Assembly: GCA_947475245.1 (NCBI GenBank)
Contig: CANJLW010000007.1
Span: forward strand, 100,005 to 164,004
Direction: 5' to 3'
Origin: Acetobacteraceae bacterium
GTDB taxonomy: Bacteria; Pseudomonadota; Alphaproteobacteria; Acetobacterales; Acetobacteraceae
DNA: 64,000 nucleotides
Shown: one piece after another, positions 1 to 6,559 of the stretch
How positions within the stretch are numbered: the first letter of the stretch is position 1
Layout: each line of letters opens with the position of its first letter
Program-made: the position numbers and the translations under genes
The notes under the pieces: generated by a model
Databases searched by the model: none
Told to the model about the DNA's origin: nothing
The model's input: the letters and a program-made list of their open reading frames with translations, nothing else

Positions 1-213
1 GACGGCCAGCACCTGGTTGGGGAAGGCGCGTCGGGTCAGCAGGATATGGGCGAAGCGCGTGGTGAGCACGCGGGTTTTGCCGGTGCCCGCGCCGGCGAGA
101 ACCAGCAGCGGCCCGTCGACGGTTTCCACCGCGGCGCGCTGTTCGGGGTTAAGGCGGGCGAGATAGTCGCCGGAGGGGGACGGAGCGTTTGACACCGGCG
201 AGTTATAGAACAT
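1..213 (-). CDS. UvrD/PcrA-type ATP-dependent DNA helicase, N-terminal fragment (cut by window edge)
   Basis: Only the first 71 codons lie in the window; the rest continues past position 1. After a short hydrophilic leader, the product reads L-N-P-E-Q-R-A-A-V (the Q-motif region of superfamily 1A helicases) and then G-A-G-T-G-K-T, the Walker A loop that binds ATP, about residues 42-48. The following T-R-V-L-T-T-R segment is also typical of UvrD/PcrA/Rep. These enzymes unwind DNA during repair and replication restart. The start is the ATG at 211-213; the ribosome-binding site is weak, so the exact start is uncertain. UvrD, PcrA and Rep cannot be told apart from this fragment. Confidence 0.85.
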   Translation of the reverse strand, partial: MFYNSPVSNAPSPSGDYLARLNPEQRAAVETVDGPLLVLAGAGTGKTRVLTTRFAHILLTRRAFPNQVLAV

Positions 214-243
214 CCCGTGAACTGTGCCAAATGGCCCGGACAA

Positions 244-274
244 GAAAAAACCCGGACCGCTTACGCGATCCGGG
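244..274 (-). terminator. Rho-independent terminator of the PEP-CTERM gene
   Basis: On the minus strand a 6 bp C-C-C-G-G-A stem (arms 251-256 and 269-274, 12-base loop) is followed directly by six T residues and a C-T-T (244-250). It lies about 55 bases beyond the stop codon of the PEP-CTERM gene and before the helicase start, so it should end transcription of the PEP-CTERM gene. Confidence 0.8.
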
Positions 275-327
275 CGTCTTTATCACTCACAGGACCCAGC
301 CTGGGACCCGGGCCTGAGTATAAGAGT

Positions 328-1047
328 TCAGACCTTCGCTTTGCGGCGGCGGGCCCAACCGATACCGGCGAGACCGGCACCCAGCAGCGCCAGAGAAGCG
401 GGTTCGGGGACGCCAACTTCCGGAACCGTGTAGTTGTAGGTGATGTTGAAGCTGAGGTCGCCGGTCGTCGAGATGCTGGCCAGAATGTTGCCGCCACCGC
501 CGGAAATCGACGTGCCGGAGATCGTGCTGATGTGGATCGTGTCGTCGCCACCGCCGGCGGTCTGGAAGGCGGCCAGCGGGGACGTCAGTGTCGCCGAGGA
601 GGTCGGCGAGAACGGTCCGAACGCCGCGGTGCCGCCGGCCCCGATGGTGAACGACTTAAAGCCGGTGGTCGGCCCAAGCGCGAGCGCTCCGAGCGCCGTG
701 TTCAAGGCACCCGAGGTGGGGCCGGCCGTCGCGGAAATGGTGAAGTCAGCGGATTGCTTGACCAAGAAGGTTTGCGACGTCCCAGCATTGTTCTGGACGA
801 AGCTTGATCCCAACGCGTTGAGAGTGGCGGTCACCTGGACGCTGACGCTGGTCAGTGTTCCGATCGTCGAGTCGAACAGCGGGAATAGCATGTTCGCATT
901 GATCTCGGTGGCCGTCGCGCCCAGTGAGACGGTTTCGGTGCAAGCGCCAGAGACGCAGGTCAAGGCGGCATTCGCGGCGGGCGCGGCGGAAATCGTGATA
1001 GCGCTGGCGGCGATCGCGGCACGGGCGAGGTTGCTAAGATGGCTCAT
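328..1047 (-). CDS. PEP-CTERM sorting domain protein, secreted
   Basis: The 239-residue product has a signal peptide (residues 1 to about 27, ending A-N-A) and a low-complexity Ala/Gly/Ser/Thr-rich beta-type body. It ends in a classic PEP-CTERM tail from about residue 213: V-P-E-P-A-S, a hydrophobic Leu/Ala/Gly helix, then A-R-R-R-K. In known systems this tail is processed by an exosortase and the protein goes to the surface or exopolysaccharide matrix. The body resembles the choice-of-anchor families (type E is my best guess). No exosortase gene is in the window. It is a single gene with its own terminator, and upstream lie a sigma-54 promoter and several dyads, so its expression is probably conditional. 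Confidence 0.9.
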   Translation of the reverse strand: MSHLSNLARAAIAASAITISAAPAANAALTCVSGACTETVSLGATATEINANMLFPLFDSTIGTLTSVSVQVTATLNALGSSFVQNNAGTSQTFLVKQSADFTISATAGPTSGALNTALGALALGPTTGFKSFTIGAGGTAAFGPFSPTSSATLTSPLAAFQTAGGGDDTIHISTISGTSISGGGGNILASISTTGDLSFNITYNYTVPEVGVPEPASLALLGAGLAGIGWARRRKAKV

Positions 1048-1100
1048 CGGTCAGGTTCCCAGGGTAGGAAGTGGATCAGACTTAGTCGTGCCAGGGTATA

Positions 1101-1117
1101 AGCAACCACCGTGCCAA
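1101..1117 (-). promoter_or_regulatory. Sigma-54 (RpoN) promoter of the PEP-CTERM gene
   Basis: Read on the minus strand this is T-TGGCACG-N4-TTGC-T, a full match to the -24/-12 consensus YTGGCACG-N4-TTGCW. The -24 GG is at 1115-1114 and the -12 GC at 1103-1102, which puts the transcription start near 1090 and gives a leader of about 43 bases before the ATG at 1047. Sigma-54 promoters need an ATP-dependent activator bound upstream; candidate sites are the dyads at 1145-1158, 1178-1197 and 1424-1443. Confidence 0.8.
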
Positions 1118-1144
1118 CTTTCAAAATCCAATGATTCCAATGTC

Positions 1145-1158
1145 TTGATTATCATCAA
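1145..1158. promoter_or_regulatory. FNR/FixK-like box
   Basis: The sequence TTGAT-N4-ATCAA matches the FNR/FixK/Anr consensus in all ten conserved positions. Its centre is about 61 bases upstream of the predicted sigma-54 start of the PEP-CTERM gene. In other bacteria such sites respond to oxygen limitation or nitric oxide through Crp-Fnr regulators. It could also be a half-unit of another activator's site. Confidence 0.55.
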
Positions 1159-1177
1159 ACGACGGACAGAAAATCGA

Positions 1178-1197
1178 GTGTAAACTCCGCCTTACAC
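1178..1197. promoter_or_regulatory. Dyad GTGTAAA-N6-CTTACAC, promoter-proximal copy
   Basis: This is an inverted repeat with 6 bp perfect arms (GTGTAA and TTACAC, 8 bases apart) in intergenic DNA. Its centre lies about 97 bases upstream of the predicted sigma-54 start, the usual place for an enhancer-binding activator. The same 14 conserved positions recur at 1424-1443. The half-site spacing also fits TGT-N12-ACA, the PpsR/CrtJ pattern of phototrophic alphaproteobacteria. Confidence 0.55.
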
Positions 1198-1423
1198 ACC
1201 CGGCCCTCCGCCCTAAGATTCTGTCAGGATTCGGAAAAGTCCGACACACCCCCATCCCAGGGCCGCGTCAAAAGGCCGTGAAACAGGCCCCACGCACCTA
1301 CGACATTCGTTGGAAAACGAACGAAAATTGAGACGACCCTCGGTGACCCGCCCATTTCAGGCCGAGCAGCCAACTTTATGCCGTCAGGGCAACCAAAATC
1401 GTCACCGAGCCGCCCAAACCGGT

Positions 1424-1443
1424 GTGTAAAGAATCCCTTACAC
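1424..1443. promoter_or_regulatory. Dyad GTGTAAA-N6-CTTACAC, distal copy
   Basis: This copy has the same arms and spacing as the dyad at 1178-1197, 246 bases away centre to centre. It overlaps the last two codons and stop of metF, and so sits about 343 bases upstream of the PEP-CTERM promoter. Two matching dyads so close together suggest cooperative binding of one regulator. Confidence 0.5.
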
Positions 1444-2385
1444 TCCGCCCGCGGCCGCCGGACGCACGCCCAGCAGGTGTGCGATCGCATAGGTCAGGTC
1501 CGGGCGGTTCAACGTGTAGAAATGGAACTCATCCACCCCGTTCGCCTGAAGCAGGCGCACCTGCTCCGCCGCCACCACAAGCGCCAGCATCCGGCGCATT
1601 TCCGGATCGGCTTCGGCACCGTCGAACAGATGCTCCAACCAACTCGGCACGGCGGTGCCGCACATCGCGGACATCCGTTTCAGGCCCGCCAGGTTGGTCA
1701 CCGGCATGATTCCCGGCACGATCGGCGCGGTTATTCCGGCCGCCAGACAGCGATCCAGAAAGCGCAAATAGGTCGCCGTGTCGAAAAAGAACTGGGTGAT
1801 CGCCCGCGTCGCCCCGGCATCCAGCTTGCGCTTCAGATTATCCAGATCGCCCTCGGCGCTCAGCGCGCTCGGGTGTGTTTCGGGATAGGCCGCGACGGAA
1901 ATCTCAAACGGTGCGACCCGCTTCAGCCCCGCCACCAGATCGGCGGCGAAGGCATAGCCGCCGGGGTGCGGCGCATACACGGAACCCGGCGGCGGATCGC
2001 CGCGCAGCGCGACGATATGGCGCACGCCCGCGTCCCAATATTGCCGAGCGACGTCGTCGACTTCACCTGTCGTGGCGCCGACGCAGGTCAGGTGCGCCGC
2101 GGGAGCCAGCCGTGTTTCGCGCGCGATCCGCGCGACGGTTGCATGGGTGCGGGCCTGAGTCGTGCCGCCCGCGCCGTAGGTGACTGAGACAAACCGGGGC
2201 GCCAAAGGCGCCAAACGCTCGATGCACGCCCAGAGTTGCAGGTCCAACGCATCTGTTTTCGGTGGGAAGAACTCAAACGACAGGGCCGGCGGCGGCTGTT
2301 CGGCGCCGCGCATCGGCAAGCCGGCGAAACGCGGCCCGGTCAGCCAGCGTTGCAGGGCGGGTGAATCGGGATCGGTCGCGTTCAT
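1438..2385 (-). CDS. metF: 5,10-methylenetetrahydrofolate reductase
   Basis: The product (315 residues) is the flavoprotein that reduces methylenetetrahydrofolate to 5-methyltetrahydrofolate, the methyl donor for methionine synthesis, in the cytoplasm. Family motifs appear in order: F-E-F-F-P-P-K (Glu38 matches the catalytic Glu28 of the E. coli enzyme), S-V-T-Y-G-A-G-G, L-R-G-D-P-P, Y-P-E-T-H-P, T-Q-F-F-F-D, P-G-I-M-P and F-H-F-Y-T-L-N-R. The ATG at 2385 has a GGAG five bases upstream; an in-frame GTG two codons earlier overlaps that site and is less likely. The gene stands alone, divergent from mlaA. No SAM riboswitch was recognised in its leader. Confidence 0.95.
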   Translation of the reverse strand: MNATDPDSPALQRWLTGPRFAGLPMRGAEQPPPALSFEFFPPKTDALDLQLWACIERLAPLAPRFVSVTYGAGGTTQARTHATVARIARETRLAPAAHLTCVGATTGEVDDVARQYWDAGVRHIVALRGDPPPGSVYAPHPGGYAFAADLVAGLKRVAPFEISVAAYPETHPSALSAEGDLDNLKRKLDAGATRAITQFFFDTATYLRFLDRCLAAGITAPIVPGIMPVTNLAGLKRMSAMCGTAVPSWLEHLFDGAEADPEMRRMLALVVAAEQVRLLQANGVDEFHFYTLNRPDLTYAIAHLLGVRPAAAGGV

Positions 2386-2450
2386 AACCACTCCAATCCC
2401 TCGGAAACACTCTGGAATGCAAGCGCCGAGGCATTAAGTATCAGGTTTCG

Positions 2451-2478
2451 TTGCATCGGGCGGTCTCCGTGCTAAAAG
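2451..2478 (+). promoter_or_regulatory. Possible sigma-70 promoter for mlaA-mlaC
   Basis: TTGCAT (2451-2456) and TAAAAG (2473-2478) are 16 bases apart, in the divergent gap between metF and mlaA and 36 bases before the mlaA start. The -35 box is good and the -10 box only fair. Confidence 0.4.
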
Positions 2479-2514
2479 CCCTGTACGACGTCAGACCCGG
2501 ACCGAGGACCCTCC

Positions 2515-3324
2515 ATGCGCATCTGTTCCAGCCTGGCCAAGGCGCTAACCCGGCCCGCGCGAGGCATGGCCGCGATCGGCGCGCTCGCCCTGTTCCTGAC
2601 CGGCTGCGCGGCGAAGCCTGCGGCCGACGATCCGGAAGCCGTGGCGGAATACGAACAGACCAACGATCCGCTGGAACCGACCAATCGCGTCTTTTACGCC
2701 GTCAACGACGGCCTCGATACCGTGATCCTGCGCCCGGCCGCGCAGGCCTATCGCTTCGTGGTGCCCGCGCCGGTGCGCACCGGCATTCACAACGCGCTGT
2801 CGAACCTCGGCACGCCCGTGCAACTGTCGAACGACATCCTGTCCGGGAAGCCGCGCCGCGCCGGCGATACCACGATGCGCTTCCTGATCAACACAACAGT
2901 CGGTGTGCTCGGCGTGTTCGATGTGGCCAAGGATTGGGGCTATCCGGACCACGACGCCGATTTCGGCCTGACAATGGCCGGATGGGGTGTTCCCGAAGGC
3001 CCGTTCCTGTTCCTGCCCGTGCTCGGCCCCACCGGCCCGCGCGACGCCGCCGGCTTTGGCGTCGATATCGCCATGGACCCGTTCACCTGGGTCGGCCAGG
3101 GCACCGCGGTCAAGGTCGCCGGCTGGACCCGCACCGGGCTGAACGCGCTGGACGCGCGCGAACGCTTTCTCGACGCGACGGACTCGATCAAGAAAACCGC
3201 GCTCGACCCGTACGCGACGTTCCGCAGCCTCTATCGACAGAACCGACAGGCGAAGATCGAAGCGCTGCGCAACGACAAGCGCGCGACCGTTCCGGTCTGG
3301 TTCGACCAGACCAGCGCCCGCTAG
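2515..3324 (+). CDS. mlaA: MlaA/VacJ outer-membrane lipoprotein, lipid asymmetry maintenance
   Basis: The 269-residue product begins with a lipoprotein signal whose lipobox is L-T-G-C, with Cys31 as the lipidated residue. The body matches MlaA/VacJ: N-D-P-L-E-P-T-N-R, then the helical donut region with N-L-x-x-P-V, and D-x-G-L-T-M-A-x-W-G-V-P-x-G-P-F-L-x-L-P-x-L-G-P. MlaA sits in the inner leaflet of the outer membrane and removes misplaced phospholipids, passing them to MlaC. mlaC follows 45 bases later on the same strand, so the two are probably one operon. The Mla ATPase is about 39 kb away at 42938-43717, and no permease or MlaD is in the window. Confidence 0.93.
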   Translation: MRICSSLAKALTRPARGMAAIGALALFLTGCAAKPAADDPEAVAEYEQTNDPLEPTNRVFYAVNDGLDTVILRPAAQAYRFVVPAPVRTGIHNALSNLGTPVQLSNDILSGKPRRAGDTTMRFLINTTVGVLGVFDVAKDWGYPDHDADFGLTMAGWGVPEGPFLFLPVLGPTGPRDAAGFGVDIAMDPFTWVGQGTAVKVAGWTRTGLNALDARERFLDATDSIKKTALDPYATFRSLYRQNRQAKIEALRNDKRATVPVWFDQTSAR

Positions 3325-3369
3325 ACCGACACCATCAGACCGACCGCGTGGAATTGTTGAAGGACCGAC

Positions 3370-3966
3370 ATGCTGCACCGCCGTCACATCCTGGTTGCGA
3401 GCCTACTGGCCTTGTCCGGCGGACATGCCAATGCCCAAGGAACCGATAGGGCCTCCGCGTTCATCAAATCCACCGGGGAACAGTTGATCGGCGTGATCAA
3501 CGGCGCGGGCACGCCCGCCGCGAAACGCGGCAGCCTGACGCGCATTCTGGACGCCGCGGTCGATGTCGACGGCATCGCGCGGTTCTGTCTCGGGCGCTTT
3601 TGGCGCCAGGCTACGCCGGAGCAACAAAAGGCATACGTCGCGCTGTTTCATCAGGTCCTCGTCACCAACATCAGCACGAAACTGGGCGAGTATCAGGGCG
3701 TGAAATTCAACGTCGTGAAGACCCGTCAGCAGGAAGAAGACGCGGTGGTGTCCACCACCGTGGACCGACCGAACAACCCGCCGACGGTGGTGGATTGGAT
3801 CATCGGCCAACCGGCCACGGCACCCAAGATCATCGATGTGGTGGCCGAAGGCACGTCGCTGCGCCTGACCCAACGCAGCGATTATGCCGCGTTCCTGTCA
3901 CGCAACAACGGCAGTATCGACGCGCTGATCGCGGCGATGAAGCAGCAGACCGCCCAGGACGGCTAA
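3370..3966 (+). CDS. mlaC: MlaC-type periplasmic phospholipid-binding protein
   Basis: This 198-residue protein has a signal peptide ending A-N-A-Q near residue 23. It shows the Ttg2D/MlaC pattern: the conserved F-L/C-G-R-F-W-R-x-A-T-P-E-Q block, then F-x-x-x-L-V-x-x-x-S/T and a D-W-I / K-I-x-D-V-V segment close to the end. MlaC shuttles phospholipid between MlaA in the outer membrane and the inner-membrane MlaFEDB complex. It follows mlaA. Its stop overlaps the end of the convergent acetyltransferase gene by four bases. Confidence 0.9.
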   Translation: MLHRRHILVASLLALSGGHANAQGTDRASAFIKSTGEQLIGVINGAGTPAAKRGSLTRILDAAVDVDGIARFCLGRFWRQATPEQQKAYVALFHQVLVTNISTKLGEYQGVKFNVVKTRQQEEDAVVSTTVDRPNNPPTVVDWIIGQPATAPKIIDVVAEGTSLRLTQRSDYAAFLSRNNGSIDALIAAMKQQTAQDG

Positions 3967-4475
3967 TTCGCCCGCAGGCTCTCGTACATCACCATCTCGT
4001 GGCCGTTCTGCTCGAAACGGGCGCATTCGGTCATGCCGATGCCGCCCAACACCATGCGAGAGCCGAAATTGCTGTCGCGCGCGACCGCCACGATCCGCGT
4101 CAGCCGCACCTGTTCGTGACCGTATCGTAAAGCCGCGCCCGCGGCCTCGCGCGCCATGCCGCGTCCTTGCGCCTCGGGGTCCAGGGCAAACCGCAGCGCG
4201 ACGCCGCGCCCGTCGGGACGTGCTTCCAGCCCGGTTATCCCGACGAAACGACGGGTCTCGGTCTCTCGGATCGACCAGATACCGTAACCGTTACGCCCCC
4301 AGGCGATGACATCCTCGGCCAGTTCCTCGGCCGTTTGCGCGGCGTTGCGCACACCGCCGAGCATGATGGCGAAGACGCGTGGATCGGACTTCAGGGCGCG
4401 CAAATCGGGCAGATCGCGTCCCCCGACAGGGGACAGCGTCAGCCGCGCGGTATGAACGATCCAAAACGGACTCAT
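3963..4475 (-). CDS. GNAT-family N-acetyltransferase
   Basis: The 170-residue product has the RimJ/RimL-type GNAT layout: T-x-R-L-T-L at residues 9-14, a central W-S-I-R-E region, V-A-L-R-F-A-L, and then the acetyl-CoA loop Q-G-R-G-M-A-R-E-A near residues 104-112. The acceptor substrate cannot be read from the sequence; related proteins acetylate protein N-termini, antibiotics or small amines. It lies 27 bases after the TauD-type dioxygenase gene on the same strand and is probably cotranscribed. It is convergent with mlaC and overlaps it by four bases. The ribosome-binding site is poor, so translation may depend on the upstream gene. Confidence 0.85.
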   Translation of the reverse strand: MSPFWIVHTARLTLSPVGGRDLPDLRALKSDPRVFAIMLGGVRNAAQTAEELAEDVIAWGRNGYGIWSIRETETRRFVGITGLEARPDGRGVALRFALDPEAQGRGMAREAAGAALRYGHEQVRLTRIVAVARDSNFGSRMVLGGIGMTECARFEQNGHEMVMYESLRAN

Positions 4476-4502
4476 GGGCGGGTCGAAGAGGGTCGGTCTG
4501 GA

Positions 4503-5522
4503 TCACGCGGACGCCAGCGCGCTTTGCGGCACGCGGCCCGACCGTTCTTTGTAGACCCGCTCGTAGATGACGGCGCGCTGCATGATGGCATCGTCGATTG
4601 GGCGGTCGTTTTCGATATTCAGCCACAGCCGCAGCAAGTGCCGGGTATGGGCGGGCGAATCCTGATACGCGTCGCGCGCGTGCAGCATCTGGAAATTGTG
4701 CCACAGCAGGATTTCGCCGGGTTCGAGCATGTAATGAATGCTCAGATCGTCGCGTTCCGCCAGGACATCGAAATAGTCGAGCGCTTCACGCAGTTTCGCG
4801 GGCAGAGGCTCGTTGCGCAAATCCGCCGCGCGATCGATGAACTGGCGCGAATAGCCGCAGCTGACGATGTCGTCGATGCAGCAAAAGACGGGGATCTTGA
4901 AGTCGGTTACGGGCTGGCCGGAAAACCGCGCTTCGATGATCGCGTAATAATAGCCTTCGTACAGGGCTTCCAGCAGGTCGGGCCGGGTGGCGAGGATTTC
5001 GTTGTGGATGGCCATGCTGCTGACGATCCGGCTGAGTCCGCCGGTCTCGGCGCGTTGCAGGCACAGCAGGCCGACCATGCGGTACGAATCGGTATGCGGT
5101 GTCAGTTCCTCGTTGCTGCGATAGCCGCGCACGACGGGATCGTCCTTGACGTGGCGTACATGGCCCAGCCGATCGCCCAGCATGCTTTGCGTCGCGGCTT
5201 CCCCCAGATGGGTGCCGATGCCCCAATAGATACGTTCCATATCTTCTTCGGAGTGGGTATCCCGCGTCAGCCCCGACAGGAGTACGGCACCGCGACCGTG
5301 GCGGATCGTTTCGTCGAGCCAACGCGCCAGCGCCGCGACTTCCGGGTGATCGAAATCGTCGCGCGTCACGTCTTGCGGCTTCAGGTGTCGGGTCTTGGCC
5401 AGAAGCGTATCGAATGCGCCGAGTTGGGCCGCGGTCAGGCGATGTGTCAAACCGGCCTTGCCGCCGATCGAGCGGTTGGTCCACGCGTTCGGTGTCGCGA
5501 TCACGCCGCGAAAAACGTTCAT
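4503..5522 (-). CDS. TauD/TfdA-family Fe(II)/2-oxoglutarate dioxygenase
   Basis: The 339-residue product carries the iron facial triad of the family: His143-Thr-Asp145 in T-P-H-T-D-S, and a distal His in W-H-N-F-Q-M-L-H-A-R-D near residue 290. A late R-H-L-L-R-L-W provides the 2-oxoglutarate-binding Arg. These enzymes hydroxylate a substrate using O2 while 2-oxoglutarate goes to succinate; the substrate here is unknown. The start ATG at 5522 has a strong GGAGGA about seven bases upstream. It forms a likely two-gene operon with the downstream acetyltransferase, and is divergent from the crotonase gene across a 192-base gap. Confidence 0.85.
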   Translation of the reverse strand: MNVFRGVIATPNAWTNRSIGGKAGLTHRLTAAQLGAFDTLLAKTRHLKPQDVTRDDFDHPEVAALARWLDETIRHGRGAVLLSGLTRDTHSEEDMERIYWGIGTHLGEAATQSMLGDRLGHVRHVKDDPVVRGYRSNEELTPHTDSYRMVGLLCLQRAETGGLSRIVSSMAIHNEILATRPDLLEALYEGYYYAIIEARFSGQPVTDFKIPVFCCIDDIVSCGYSRQFIDRAADLRNEPLPAKLREALDYFDVLAERDDLSIHYMLEPGEILLWHNFQMLHARDAYQDSPAHTRHLLRLWLNIENDRPIDDAIMQRAVIYERVYKERSGRVPQSALASA

Positions 5523-5714
5523 GCCCGTTCCTCCGTCCCATCAGATTCCACGCCGCCATTGGGGGCGTTTTCAGGACTCAACACGCCTGGATCGCGGCTG
5601 GCAACCGGCGATCGCATCCGCCCGGATGACGCTGGGATGCGATATGCGCTAACCTTGTCGGGACGCATAGTCGCGGGCGACACCCGTATCGCAAACTTTA
5701 CATAGGGCAACACG

Positions 5715-6509
5715 ATGAACCTGACATCCGGATTGATCCGCGCGGAAACGCAAGGCGCCATTGGCTGGCTGATCTGGGACAATCCCACCAAGCTGAACGC
5801 GCTTTCCCCCGGCATGTCGGAAGACGCGCTGACGGTGATCGAAGCGTATGAGGCCGATCCCGCCATCAAGGTCGTGATCATGCGCGGCTCGGGCCGCAAG
5901 GCGTTCATTTCCGGCGGCGACATCAAGAGCTTCGACAAGACCCGCGCGAACGCCGAGGTCGCGCGTCAGGCGCGGGAAGCGCCGGAAAAGCTGCGCCTGA
6001 AGATGCTGAACCTGGAAAAGCCGTTGATCGCGATGATCTACGGCTATTGCCTGGGCGGCGGTCTCGGGATGGCGCTGAATGCCGATCTGCGGTTTGCGTC
6101 GTCCGATTCCCAGTTCAGCGTGCCCGCGGCGCTGCGCGGCATCGCCTATGCGCCGGCCGGCCTGAAATCGCTGGTCGATCTGGTCGGTCCGAGCGTCGCA
6201 AAGGACATCATGTTCTCTGCTCGTCGGATCAAGGCGGATGAGGCGCTGCGGATCGGACTGATCAACCGTGTGGTGGACGCCGAGGAGTTGGAGGCCGTGA
6301 CGGTCGCCTATGCGGAAACGCTGGCCGTGAACGCGCCGCTGTCGATCAAGGCGTCGAAGTACTTCATCAACCAGTTGGGTCTGGAACGCGCCCAGCGCGA
6401 TGAGGACCGGATGGAAGCGATGCAAAGGGAAGCCGAGAACAGCGAGGACTTCAAGGAAGCGACGGCGTCCTTCGTCGAAAAGCGCAAGCCGGTCTTCACG
6501 GGTCGCTGA
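5715..6509 (+). CDS. Crotonase-superfamily protein (enoyl-CoA hydratase/isomerase fold), both hydratase glutamates absent
   Basis: This 264-residue protein has the crotonase fold: an N-terminal W-D-N-P-x-K-L-N-A-L segment, the oxyanion-hole sequence A-F-I-S-G-G-D-I-K near residues 60-68, and G-Y-C-L-G-G-G-L-G-M-A near 107-117. In true enoyl-CoA hydratases the catalytic glutamates are in G-G-G-C-E and P-E-I; here they are Gly (G-G-G-L-G) and Ala (V-P-A-A-L-R-G). The acyl-CoA fold is intact, but simple hydration is unlikely, so it may be a decarboxylase, hydrolase, isomerase or ring-cleaving member. It is a single gene followed by a strong terminator. Confidence 0.85.
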   Translation: MNLTSGLIRAETQGAIGWLIWDNPTKLNALSPGMSEDALTVIEAYEADPAIKVVIMRGSGRKAFISGGDIKSFDKTRANAEVARQAREAPEKLRLKMLNLEKPLIAMIYGYCLGGGLGMALNADLRFASSDSQFSVPAALRGIAYAPAGLKSLVDLVGPSVAKDIMFSARRIKADEALRIGLINRVVDAEELEAVTVAYAETLAVNAPLSIKASKYFINQLGLERAQRDEDRMEAMQREAENSEDFKEATASFVEKRKPVFTGR

Positions 6510-6522
6510 TCCGGGTGACTGC

Positions 6523-6559
6523 CCCTCTGTCCCGCACGCGGGACAGAGGGAGTCGTTTT
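6523..6559 (+). terminator. Rho-independent terminator after the crotonase gene
   Basis: An 11 bp perfect stem (6523-6533 with 6540-6550, 6-base loop) is followed by AGTCG and four T residues. It lies 13 bases beyond the crotonase stop and just before the end of the convergent TPR gene, so it may also limit transcription coming the other way. Confidence 0.8.

Larger units (their letters stand above)
1048..1437. other. Intergenic regulatory region, no gene seen
   Basis: This 390-base gap separates the end of metF from the start of the PEP-CTERM gene, both on the minus strand. It holds the sigma-54 promoter, the FNR-like box and the proximal dyad. It also has a further inverted repeat, TTCGTT-N4-AACGAA, at 1306-1321. 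The rest shows no open frame with plausible coding character on either strand. Confidence 0.7.

Noticed and set aside
1178..1443. NifA upstream activator sites
   Set aside because: NifA needs TGT-N10-ACA; the dyads here have N12 between TGT and ACA.
2392..2514. SAM riboswitch upstream of metF
   Set aside because: The leader is short and I could not draw a conserved SAM-II or SAM-I core in it.
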